Below, piece after piece: positions 24,843 through 30,720 of a DNA stretch of 35,097 bases. The DNA lies in IMG/VR virus record IMGVR_UViG_3300010970_000021, positions 1-35,097 of that record; one strand, written 5' to 3'. This stretch comes from a virus. How positions within the stretch are numbered: the stretch's first letter is position 1; each line of letters begins with the position of its first letter. Made by a program: the position numbers and the translations under genes. The notes beneath the pieces are model-generated. The model made no database searches and was not told where the DNA came from. It worked only from the letters and a program-made list of their open reading frames with translations.

Positions 24843-25091
24843 TCAAAATGGAATATCGTCATCGGGCATATCGCGGTTGCGATTCGGTCTAGGTTCAGCT
24901 TTTGGCTTTTCCTTGTCGTATGGTTCATTGATGTAAGCATAGCCATTCCACTCAAGCGGCATTACATCCAGCTTTAGCATCAAGCCATTTTTAGTGTCAA
25001 TGATTGCACCAATTTTTTGGTACTTCTTTTTTGTTTCGCCTTGTGCGTTTACATATTCGCCAAGGATTGCAGTCACTTCTTTATAAGCCAT
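24843..25091 (-). CDS. small ssDNA-binding-like protein with SSB-type acidic tail
   Basis: An 82-residue protein with GAGGAAAATA before the ATG at 25091. The body is strand-rich (EVTAILGEYVNAQGETKKKY, then KIGAIIDTKNGLMLKLDVMP), and the C-terminus is a basic linker followed by DMPDDDIPF. That ending matches the SSB tail that recruits partner proteins. Next to the ERF annealing protein, it probably binds ssDNA or handles recombination intermediates. It overlaps the upstream gene by 11 bases. Confidence 0.78.
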   Translation of the reverse strand: MAYKEVTAILGEYVNAQGETKKKYQKIGAIIDTKNGLMLKLDVMPLEWNGYAYINEPYDKEKPKAEPRPNRNRDMPDDDIPF

Positions 25092-25233
25092 TATTTTCCT
25101 CATTCATTTCAAGTATTTCAGCTTGTTGGTCTTCATACAAATCATTAAAGGGTACAAAATGATTTTCTGAGCAACATTGGAATTTATCGCCTTTTGGTGT
25201 TGAGCAATAACAGCAATATTCTTCATTTGTCAT
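25081..25233 (-). CDS. 50-residue cysteine-rich (zinc-ribbon-like) protein
   Basis: A small protein starting TNEEYCCYCSTPKGDKFQCC, with two CC/CxxC-like pairs that could hold a zinc ion, followed by an acidic helix. It is coupled by ATGA to the ERF gene upstream and overlaps the SSB-like gene downstream. The function is unknown; a regulatory or partner role in recombination is possible. Confidence 0.72.
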   Translation of the reverse strand: MTNEEYCCYCSTPKGDKFQCCSENHFVPFNDLYEDQQAEILEMNEENNGL

Positions 25234-25847
25234 TTTGATTCCTTTGCTAATTCAGCTTGCTTCTTTATCGCACTGCGGACTTTGCTGTCCAGCTTAGACC
25301 ACAGCGCAATCTTTTCATCGCCATCCTCAATGCCGATATATTCCTCATAAGCACCATACATATCATCAGCGGCAACCTTTTGCATGATTGCATCTAGTAC
25401 GGCTTGCACAATTGCTTGGCGGTCTGGCTTTAACCCATCCCATGCGCCTTGTGTTGCTGATATTTTCGGAACAGGCTTTGATGCCGCATTTCCATCATCA
25501 TCTTCTGGCGCAATTCCACACGATGCCATCAGCGAATAACGCCTTGCATAAGTCAACGCACTTGCGTATCCCTGCGGGTCTTTCTTAACAGCGGGGAAAT
25601 GCACAATGCCGCATTCCAACATTTCGCCTGATTCGTGAACAAAAACAGTTTCCACCATTACGCCATCTGCACAGTCATAGTTCTTTTGCAACAGATATAT
25701 GCCATTAGCGTTTAAAGCGTCTATAACGGCTTCTACGCAAGCGGATAGGTCAGCATACCTACTGCGGAAATGCGGGTTGGTGCTGGTCTTTAAAGCTGGC
25801 TGGAATTGCTTTTGTGCTTTGACCAGCGCGGTTGCTATATTTTTCAT
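25230..25847 (-). CDS. erf: ERF-family single-strand annealing protein
   Basis: A 205-residue recombinase-type protein. The N-terminal core (LVKAQKQFQPALKTSTNPHF, then RSRYADLSACVEAVIDALNANG and ASALTYARRYSLMASCGIAPEDDD) is the classic ERF pattern. These proteins anneal complementary ssDNA during phage recombination and concatemer formation. The C-terminal third is helical and more variable. AAAGGATAATTC precedes the ATG. Neighbours include the SSB-tailed protein. Confidence 0.92.
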   Translation of the reverse strand: MKNIATALVKAQKQFQPALKTSTNPHFRSRYADLSACVEAVIDALNANGIYLLQKNYDCADGVMVETVFVHESGEMLECGIVHFPAVKKDPQGYASALTYARRYSLMASCGIAPEDDDGNAASKPVPKISATQGAWDGLKPDRQAIVQAVLDAIMQKVAADDMYGAYEEYIGIEDGDEKIALWSKLDSKVRSAIKKQAELAKESK

Positions 25848-26071
25848 GAATTATCCTTTTCAATTAATTGTCTGTTTAGATTCAAAATTTCTTCTTCATC
25901 ATTTTTTTGATGTTCTTTGGCAATTGTTAATTCAGTGCCAAGCATTTTTATATAACCTTGAAGCATTCCGCGTTCAAAAGCAACACGGATTAATTTGTCT
26001 ATTGACTCATCTCCGGGATACAAACGCAATGCTTCTGTTTCTGCATGAACAATCATTTCATCTGCTGTCAT
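25844..26071 (-). CDS. 75-residue helical protein, unknown
   Basis: An acidic, mostly helical protein (TADEMIVHAETEALRLYPGD at the start, coiled-coil-like end EEEILNLNRQLIEKD). It is linked by ATGA to both neighbours and so is probably translated together with ERF. No motif recognised. Confidence 0.7.
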   Translation of the reverse strand: MTADEMIVHAETEALRLYPGDESIDKLIRVAFERGMLQGYIKMLGTELTIAKEHQKNDEEEILNLNRQLIEKDNS

Positions 26072-26382
26072 TTCATTCCAATCAAATTTTTAATTAGCAA
26101 GATTAAAGCGATGACGTACATGAACATCGGCAAATTGGACTTGGGTTTGATGCCAAGCAATATGCCTTGCCAGAACTCATCATCGTGGCTCATCCGCGCC
26201 TGTTGGGGCGGTGTGTAGTACGCGCCAATCTTTAGACCAGTGCGCGTGGTATAGGGCAAGTTATCCAATTTGACTTTCCCATCTGTCAATGTCGGCTTGT
26301 CTGCGACATTTTTCAACTTGTTGTTTGAAACGATATGCAACTTCGGTTTCGATTTTCGCGCGGTCTTTTTCGCTGATTTCAT
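26068..26382 (-). CDS. membrane-anchored basic protein with TPPQQ motif
   Basis: A 104-residue protein if started at the ATG at 26382 (GGAAATTACCG upstream). It has a basic N-terminus, then LPYTTRTGLKIGAYYTPPQQ and ARMSHDDEFWQGILLG, a motif I recall in phage proteins of unknown role, and a C-terminal transmembrane segment (residues 84-101). This start overlaps the upstream gene by 122 bases in another frame, which is unusual. A shorter start at 26193 would remove the motif. I favour the long form. Confidence 0.62.
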   Translation of the reverse strand: MKSAKKTARKSKPKLHIVSNNKLKNVADKPTLTDGKVKLDNLPYTTRTGLKIGAYYTPPQQARMSHDDEFWQGILLGIKPKSNLPMFMYVIALILLIKNLIGMK

Positions 26383-26521
26383 CGGTAATTTCCAATCCGT
26401 TGTCGTAAACATTGATTTCAAATTCTGCCTGTAAGCCAACAGTTTCATCTTCATCAATAAAGATGTAAACCACGGAAACATCTGCGCCATTGGTAAGCGT
26501 GTGTGTAAATAAGCCGTTCAT
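26261..26521 (-). CDS. 86-residue protein, unknown
   Basis: A soluble, acidic protein with a strand-rich N-terminal half (TNGADVSVVYIFIDEDETVG) and a helical C-terminal half (EISEKDRAKIETEVAYRF). It starts by ATGA overlap with the upstream gene. Its 3' part overlaps the next gene in a different frame. No family recognised. Confidence 0.68.
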   Translation of the reverse strand: MNGLFTHTLTNGADVSVVYIFIDEDETVGLQAEFEINVYDNGLEITDEISEKDRAKIETEVAYRFKQQVEKCRRQADIDRWESQIG

Positions 26522-26727
26522 GATTCTCTCGCTTTCAGCATTGCGTCTGCCATTTCATAGGTTTCTTTTGCCGTATCAATCATGATTCCTGTTGGAAAAT
26601 TTTTTCTTGCATACATCCCTTGCAAAACCATTGCCGCAAAATAGTCACGCAATGTCATGCCTCTTGAATTTGTTTCTTGGTCTTCTATGTACACGCTTTG
26701 TACTGGAAATGCTGGTGGGTTGTTCAT
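26518..26727 (-). CDS. 69-residue conserved phage-type protein
   Basis: It contains the block GMTLRDYFAAMVLQGM, which I recognise from small conserved phage proteins, followed by a helical C-terminus (KETYEMADAMLKARES). The role of these proteins is unknown. The start overlaps the stop of the 30-residue gene (ATGA). Confidence 0.76.
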   Translation of the reverse strand: MNNPPAFPVQSVYIEDQETNSRGMTLRDYFAAMVLQGMYARKNFPTGIMIDTAKETYEMADAMLKARES

Positions 26728-26816
26728 TTCAGCAACTCCTTAACAATTTCAATCAAGAACGGCACTGACAAAATCAGACCAATTGCGGTGGCTTGTAAAT
26801 ATTCATTCAGCTTCAT
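26724..26816 (-). CDS. 30-residue membrane protein
   Basis: A tiny gene with AGAGGAACAAGAAC before the ATG at 26816. The product (KLNEYLQATAIGLILSVPFL and ten more residues) is a single transmembrane helix with polar ends. It overlaps the upstream gene by 14 bases and the downstream gene by ATGA. Its good ribosome site and precise coupling support a real gene. Confidence 0.66.
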   Translation of the reverse strand: MKLNEYLQATAIGLILSVPFLIEIVKELLK

Positions 26817-27054
26817 GTTCTTGTTCCTCTAAAAAAAGCCAATCTTCAATCATGCCGCCACCATAAAGCAAGATGGTTTTGCAAGCATCCAACACGCTTT
26901 TGACTTGATATTTGTCCATCGGTTTGTCGCCATTCAAACTGGCTTGCATCATATTGATGACAGGGAACAATTCATGTATCACATTAAGACCCGCATGAAC
27001 TTCATGCCGTCTTTCGTAAATTTCCAGCATCGTAATTTTTTTATCAGTAGTCAT
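26803..27054 (-). CDS. 83-residue helical protein, unknown
   Basis: The ATG at 27054 follows AAAGGATTAAAA; an upstream in-frame start would cross the hairpin at 27074-27087. The product is helical, starting TTDKKITMLEIYERRHEVHA, with a middle stretch FPVINMMQASLNGDKPMDKY and an acidic end. No motif recognised. It follows the DUF932 gene in the same operon. Confidence 0.7.
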   Translation of the reverse strand: MTTDKKITMLEIYERRHEVHAGLNVIHELFPVINMMQASLNGDKPMDKYQVKSVLDACKTILLYGGGMIEDWLFLEEQEHEAE

Positions 27055-27073
27055 TTTTAATCCTTTTAAATTT

Positions 27074-27087
27074 GCCCCCGAAGGGGC
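27074..27087 (-). terminator. small GC hairpin, possible attenuator
   Basis: GCCCC pairs with GGGGC around a four-base loop, read as TTCG on the minus strand. A short AAATTT follows, not a real T-run. It lies between the DUF932 gene and the next gene. It may be a weak terminator, an attenuator or an mRNA-stabilising 3' end. The TTCG loop is unusually stable. Confidence 0.4.
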
Positions 27088-27094
27088 GGTTAAA

Positions 27095-28060
27095 TTAAGC
27101 AAGCAACATTTCTTCAGCTTGTGACTTCATGCGATTGCCATTGCCAAACCAAGCATTGTTCATGCGGGTATCAACATTGTGTCCACGTTCATGGTCAACG
27201 TATTGCGTGACAGCGTTCAGCAAGCCCCATTTAGTGCCGTAGACACCAAAATTATTAGCACCCATACCTGCGCCATCAAAGAGTTCTAAAACACGTTTAA
27301 ACCCGCGTGATTCTTTAAATGTATTGGTCTGGTGGTTGTAAGCGGCAGGAAATAGCGTGTTAACAAATTCATTGGCATATTGGCTTGAAACGCCTTGTCT
27401 TGCTAATTTGCGATATTTGTCCATCATGCCATCAAATCCGCTAACAACAAGCCCTAAACGATCACGCATTAACGATTGGTCAAACTGTGTGCCGTGAGTC
27501 AATACAACGCGACTTGGTGCGGTTTCTTGGTCTGCCATTGACAACGTGTTATTGCATACAACACGAATGCTGGTGAATTGACCGATAGTTGCGGCTGTAC
27601 CATCAAACGATGTGCTTAACAGCAAGTAACCGCGCACTGCATCATCTTGCAATACAACTGCTTCACGATTGACATTGGCTAATGCCCAAATGCGTTTGCC
27701 GCCTTTGATTGCACCCGCAACTTCTAAAGTAAATCCTGCTGATTGCACAAGGGTGTTAAAGAATTCAAGCACTTCGGCTGGCTGGTGAACTTTGTAACGG
27801 TCAGTAACTACGCCCAAAGGCGCGTTTGTGTCATTGCGATAAATGACGTTTTGATTAGGCATTTCAGAATAATTCTGTCCGTCCCATGTAAACATGATTG
27901 GCGACAATTTTGCTTCCCAATCTAGCCCTGCTTCTTTGCGCCACACGTCAATGGGTGCATCTTGAGTTAATTGTTGACCAAGACCATGCCAAGGTGTTGC
28001 GTTTGCGTAAGCAATTTCTGCTTTGCCTGTGATTGCGTTGTTTTCGATTAAGTGAGCCAT
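27095..28060 (-). CDS. DUF932 phage/plasmid-like protein
   Basis: A 321-residue protein with the DUF932 pattern: TPWHGLGQQLTQDAPIDVWR near the start, YRNDTNAPLGVVTDRYKVHQ, then PAEVLEFFNTLV, IRVVCNNTLSMA, a helical middle and NNFGVYGTKWGLLNAVTQYV, with DHERGH near the end. Such proteins are common in phages and plasmids and their biochemical role is not settled. AAAGGAATTGAAA precedes the ATG at 28060. The mRNA leader would start at the cleavage site of the hammerhead ribozyme just upstream. Confidence 0.9.
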   Translation of the reverse strand: MAHLIENNAITGKAEIAYANATPWHGLGQQLTQDAPIDVWRKEAGLDWEAKLSPIMFTWDGQNYSEMPNQNVIYRNDTNAPLGVVTDRYKVHQPAEVLEFFNTLVQSAGFTLEVAGAIKGGKRIWALANVNREAVVLQDDAVRGYLLLSTSFDGTAATIGQFTSIRVVCNNTLSMADQETAPSRVVLTHGTQFDQSLMRDRLGLVVSGFDGMMDKYRKLARQGVSSQYANEFVNTLFPAAYNHQTNTFKESRGFKRVLELFDGAGMGANNFGVYGTKWGLLNAVTQYVDHERGHNVDTRMNNAWFGNGNRMKSQAEEMLLA

Positions 28061-28083
28061 TTTCAATTCCTTTAAATGTTAAG

Positions 28084-28140
28084 TTACACAAGACCCTATC
28101 ACTAGGGTTTCGCCGATTAACGGCTCATCAGTTGTGTTAA
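28084..28140 (-). ncRNA. type I hammerhead ribozyme
   Basis: Read on the minus strand, all invariant elements are present in order: stem I 5' strand ACACAA (28137-28132), core CUGAUGA (28131-28125), stem II GCCG/CGGC with loop UUAAU (28124-28112), GAA (28111-28109), stem III ACCCUA/UAGGGU with loop GUGA (28108-28093), the cleavage base C (28092), and stem I 3' strand UUGUGU (28091-28086), with two more pairs beyond a bulge. Stem I is open-ended, so this is type I. Cleavage is expected between 28092 and 28091. The 5' strand overlaps the UAA stop of the upstream gene. No coding constraint explains the match. Confidence 0.92.
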
Positions 28141-28388
28141 GCGGCAAAATCCTCACCAGCATAAATGCGGTCTATATCGCGGTTGTATTTAGCAATTTGT
28201 GTGGGCGTGGCGGGTGTCATTACGCGAATGTCAATCCAATAACTTGGTGTTTGACCATTTGCTGTTTGATATGCAACAGCATAAACAGGCAATATTTCAT
28301 GTTTGGCAAGAATTTTGTAAACTTGTGCATCGGGGTTGTCGTTTAAAACAACGTGCATTCCAATGATGTTTGATTGCGTAATTTTCAT
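28137..28388 (-). CDS. 83-residue protein, first gene of the minus-strand operon
   Basis: The ATG at 28388 has AAAAGGAATTGAAA upstream. The product is compact (KITQSNIIGMHVVLNDNPDA, then KILAKHEILPVYAVAY and YWIDIRVMTPATPTQIAKYN) and looks like a small alpha/beta protein. The family is unknown. Its stop codon UAA lies inside stem I of the hammerhead ribozyme, so ribosomes finishing this gene could disturb ribozyme folding. Confidence 0.74.
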   Translation of the reverse strand: MKITQSNIIGMHVVLNDNPDAQVYKILAKHEILPVYAVAYQTANGQTPSYWIDIRVMTPATPTQIAKYNRDIDRIYAGEDFAA

Positions 28389-28592
28389 TTTCAATTCCTT
28401 TTAATTTGGTTAAGTTTTTATCAACTGTTTTTGTTGATGAACGAATCTTAACATCAAAACTTAACAAATTTTCACAGTTTTAAAAAATATTTTTATTAAT
28501 ACTTAACATTTAAAGTGTTAACTTTTCTGCAAACGCTTGTTTTCGGGCTTAACAATGCACAAATTTGTTAACTTACTGGTATCATGCTTAAC
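28389..28592. promoter_or_regulatory. divergent control region with repeated TTAAC/GTTAA sites
   Basis: The 204-bp gap between the divergent operons is AT-rich and holds GTTAAG at 28411 and CTTAAC or GTTAAC at 28447, 28460, 28502, 28517, 28548, 28567 and 28587. Two pairs form inverted repeats: TTAACA-N7-TGTTAA (28503-28521) and TTAACA-N11-TGTTAA (28549-28571). A separate dyad, ATCAAC-N7-GTTGAT, lies near 28422-28440. They are probable operators of the adjacent Cro-like protein. A minus-strand promoter must lie here too, but I could not pick one convincingly. Confidence 0.65.
28580..28585 (+). promoter_or_regulatory. extended -10 promoter of the Cro-like gene (leaderless)
   Basis: TGGTATCAT (28577-28585) is an extended -10 element with hexamer TATCAT. 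No good -35 is seen, but TTAAC sites overlap the region. The expected start point is about 28592-28593, which is the A of an in-frame ATG with no ribosome site. A leaderless transcript, as for lambda cI from its maintenance promoter, fits. Confidence 0.5.
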
Positions 28593-28805
28593 ATGAATAC
28601 ACAAACTGCAATCCAATTAGCTGGCTCTAAAGCCAAACTTGCATCATTGCTTGGCGTAAGTCGTGCGGCTGTCACGCAATACACAGAAAACTTGCCAAAA
28701 AAGCAGGTGCAAAAACTTCAGCAATCGCACCCGCATTGGTTTGATGAATTTCCACAACCTCCAGCGGAAATTGAAATCAAAGAAGCAGTGTTGACACCTG
28801 TTTGA
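28593..28805 (+). CDS. Cro-like HTH regulator
   Basis: A 70-residue protein with a helix-turn-helix (AIQLAGSKAKLASLLGVSRA, then AVTQYTENLPKKQVQKL) of the Cro/YdaS type. It faces the early minus-strand operon across a region with repeated operator-like sites, so it probably binds them and switches early transcription. No second repressor is seen. The ATG at 28593 is chosen because the promoter would start RNA there; an ATG at 28584 would add three residues. Confidence 0.84.
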   Translation: MNTQTAIQLAGSKAKLASLLGVSRAAVTQYTENLPKKQVQKLQQSHPHWFDEFPQPPAEIEIKEAVLTPV

Positions 28806-28821
28806 AAATTTGATTTAGAAT
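28791..28821 (+). promoter_or_regulatory. candidate promoter for the replication operon
   Basis: A perfect TTGACA (28791-28796) at the 3' end of the cro-like gene is followed after 19 bases by TAGAAT (28816-28821, five of six). The spacer is a little long. Transcription would begin near 28828 and give a leader of about 86 bases. Confidence 0.4.
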
Positions 28822-28913
28822 TGAGGCACGGCTACCTTTAGCGGGGGAAAAGGCGATTCGTTACCGCCCTGCCGATGACTCTTTGTAACGACAACCGACA
28901 ACGTGAGGTTTAT
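28822..28913 (+). other. GC-rich structured leader before the DUF1376 gene
   Basis: No gene is seen here. The stretch is richer in G and C than its surroundings and has a 7-bp inverted repeat TCGTTAC/GTAACGA (28858-28864 with 28885-28891) and competing GGCG/CGCC pairing (28852-28855 with 28865-28868). It ends in GAGG before a GTG start. It may be a regulatory leader RNA; no known riboswitch class was recognised. Confidence 0.4.
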
Positions 28914-29669
28914 GTGCATTACTATCAATTTAATATTGGCGACTACAAAAGCCATACAGAGCATTTATCCGAAATGGAAGATTTATGCTATCGAAGATTG
29001 CTTGATTGGTATTATCTTCATGAAGTACCGATTCCACTTGATTTAAATGAAACTGCAAGACAAATTAGGATGCGAACGCATACCGATTGCATTGCGATTG
29101 TTTTGCATGAATATTTTGAACAAACAGAAAATGGTTGGATTCATCATCGTGCAAATGCTGAAATTCTTAAAGCTGGCGATAAATCACAAAAAGCAAGTGA
29201 AAGTGCTAAAGCAAGATGGAATAAAACCAATAAAACAGATACGAATGCAATGCGAACGCATAGCGAAAGCAATGCTACACATAACACAGTACACATAACA
29301 CAAGACACAATAAATAAGAAAGCAACTATCGTTGCTACGCCTGTTGGCGTTTCACAATCAGTGTGGAATGATTTTGTTAAGCATCGCAAAACATTAAAAG
29401 CGCAAATCAGCATGACAGCAATTAAACGCATTGAACAACAAGCGACAGAAGCTGGCTGGACACTTGAACAAGCATTGACTGAATGCGTAGCACAAGGTTG
29501 GCGGGGATTTAAAGCTGAATGGGTTATTGGCAAACAAACAGCAACGCAAAAAGCGCAAGCAAACATGAATGTGTTAACAAGGGGATTGTCAGCACCTAAA
29601 CCATTTTGGGCAAAGCCTGATAACCAAACTTTGGAGGTGATTCACAATGAACCCAAACGATTGGTGTGA
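28914..29669 (+). CDS. DUF1376 replication protein
   Basis: A 251-residue protein started at GTG (28914), which has GAGGTTTAT upstream; an in-frame ATG at 28875 has no ribosome site and would add 13 residues not seen in the family. The N-terminus (YYQFNIGDYKSHTEHLSEME, then DLCYRRLLDWYYLHE) is the DUF1376 (YdaU-like) winged-helix domain found in phage replication initiators. The C-terminal part is basic and helical. The adjacent genes and internal repeats fit an origin-binding role. It overlaps the next gene by 23 bases. Confidence 0.87.
   Translation: MHYYQFNIGDYKSHTEHLSEMEDLCYRRLLDWYYLHEVPIPLDLNETARQIRMRTHTDCIAIVLHEYFEQTENGWIHHRANAEILKAGDKSQKASESAKARWNKTNKTDTNAMRTHSESNATHNTVHITQDTINKKATIVATPVGVSQSVWNDFVKHRKTLKAQISMTAIKRIEQQATEAGWTLEQALTECVAQGWRGFKAEWVIGKQTATQKAQANMNVLTRGLSAPKPFWAKPDNQTLEVIHNEPKRLV
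29070..29302 (+). repeat. iteron-like repeats inside the DUF1376 gene (possible origin)
   Basis: ATGCGAACGCATA occurs at 29070-29082 and 29250-29262; its core ATGCG-AA-CGCAT is an inverted repeat. ACACATAACACA occurs twice in tandem (29277-29288 and 29291-29302), followed by AT-rich DNA. Lambdoid phages often have the origin inside the initiator gene, with repeats. The repeats also encode MRTH twice, so coding chance cannot be excluded. Confidence 0.4.
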
Positions 29670-30012
29670 TGCTGACACTGGTTTTGATTACATTTTTGCT
29701 CGAATGAATGCAATATATGGCGCATCATTTGTCAGACATTGGGATGGGGTTGACCCAATCATTGTTCGGCAAGAATGGCAAAGACAGCTTGGCAATTTCT
29801 TAACATATCGACCAAGCATGGACTATGCGATTGATAGATGCAATTCTGATTTTCCGCCAAGCGCAATTAAGTTTCGGGAATTTTGCAATGCAGGACCGGC
29901 ATTGCCACGCGATGAATTACAAATTGCATACACACCTATGCCTGTTGACCCGCAAGTGGTCGCAGAAGCAAAACGCAAACTTGCAGAATTGAGGTCAAAA
30001 TGGACGAAATAG
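29647..30012 (+). CDS. 121-residue replication-region protein
   Basis: It starts after a near-perfect ribosome site, GGAGGTGATTCACA. The product (NPNDWCDADTGFDYIFARMN, then YGASFVRHWDGVDP, LGNFLTYRPSMDYAIDRCNS and PPSAIKFREFCNAGP) looks like a conserved protein found next to phage replication initiators. A helicase-loader-like role (lambda P position) is possible but not shown by motifs. Confidence 0.78.
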   Translation: MNPNDWCDADTGFDYIFARMNAIYGASFVRHWDGVDPIIVRQEWQRQLGNFLTYRPSMDYAIDRCNSDFPPSAIKFREFCNAGPALPRDELQIAYTPMPVDPQVVAEAKRKLAELRSKWTK

Positions 30013-30188
30013 AAAAATTGAAATGCACAGTGCCGGGTTGTAAAAATAATTGGTCAGTCAAAATTGAAGCACCCAAATGTTCATTTCATCAATGGGAAAG
30101 TGTTAAGAATTTAAACAACAAAAAAGTTAAGCAAGAAACACCGCGTTTTGACCAACCCGCAGACACTGAGGCATGGTGGCAAAAATGA
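30000..30188 (+). CDS. 62-residue zinc-finger-like protein
   Basis: It contains CTVPGCKNNW and a later CSFHQW, giving C-x4-C and C-x2-H ligands that could bind zinc, followed by a polar tail ending in WWQK. It overlaps the upstream gene by 13 bases and the downstream gene by ATGA. The function is unknown; binding of DNA or a replication partner is possible. Confidence 0.72.
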   Translation: MDEIEKLKCTVPGCKNNWSVKIEAPKCSFHQWESVKNLNNKKVKQETPRFDQPADTEAWWQK

Positions 30189-30379
30189 CAACCGAACAAG
30201 CAAACAAACTATTGGACAGCATCAAAGATGGAAACACATACGCATCAATCAGAGCAATCACCGAAGCCCTTTGGCAAACAGGCGATCTCCGATTACCAGA
30301 AAACCCTAGAGCATTTGATTTGGATGGCATCAATGAAAGGGGCGAAACAATACGCTTGGGACAGAGCAAAGAAACTTGA
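30185..30379 (+). CDS. 64-residue protein, unknown
   Basis: The ATG at 30185 overlaps the previous stop (ATGA). The product (TTEQANKLLDSIKDGNTYAS, then IRAITEALWQTGDLRLPENP) is helical at the start and ends polar. It overlaps the next gene in a different frame. No family recognised. Confidence 0.66.
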   Translation: MTTEQANKLLDSIKDGNTYASIRAITEALWQTGDLRLPENPRAFDLDGINERGETIRLGQSKET

Positions 30380-30473
30380 TGCTGACCCAACAGGGTTATG
30401 GCGTGGCATCGCTGATGACTTAACAAAGGCAATGAATGAGAAAAGCGGCAAAGACGGACAGCAACCAGACTGA
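30324..30473 (+). CDS. 49-residue conserved phage-type protein
   Basis: The frame contains ASMKGAKQYAWDRAKKLDAD followed by PTGLWRGIADDLTKAM, a pattern I recognise from small phage proteins in replication regions. The start is uncertain: 30324 and 30333 are both possible, and an ATG at 30228 would give 81 residues and overlap the upstream gene by 152 bases. GGATGG lies before 30333. The role is unknown. Confidence 0.62.
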   Translation: MASMKGAKQYAWDRAKKLDADPTGLWRGIADDLTKAMNEKSGKDGQQPD

Positions 30474-30717
30474 AATAGTAGACGCATTACGTCAAGCTGG
30501 CGCAAGCGTTCAATCATTGGCGGCAACAGGCAAAGGCTGTCCAGATTTGCTTGTGGGTTATCAAGGCATTAATTACTTGATGGAAGTCAAAGATGGCAAC
30601 AAAGTACCTAGCGCACAGAAATTAACCATTGACCAAGAGCATTGGCACAGCGTTTGGCGCGGTTCTGTTCACATTGTTAAGTCAACAAATGAAGCATTGC
30701 AAATTTTAAAAGGATAA
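30436..30717 (+). CDS. PD-(D/E)XK nuclease, VRR-NUC-like
   Basis: A 93-residue nuclease domain. The catalytic pattern is visible: GCPDLLVGYQ (the PD) followed by YLMEVKDG (ExK), then SAQKLTIDQEHWHSVW, typical of small VRR-NUC or Holliday-junction-resolvase-like phage nucleases. It starts after AAAGGCAATGA and overlaps the previous gene by 38 bases. It would process branched DNA during replication or recombination, together with NinB and the YbcO-like protein. Confidence 0.86.
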   Translation: MRKAAKTDSNQTEIVDALRQAGASVQSLAATGKGCPDLLVGYQGINYLMEVKDGNKVPSAQKLTIDQEHWHSVWRGSVHIVKSTNEALQILKG

Positions 30718-30720
30718 AAA

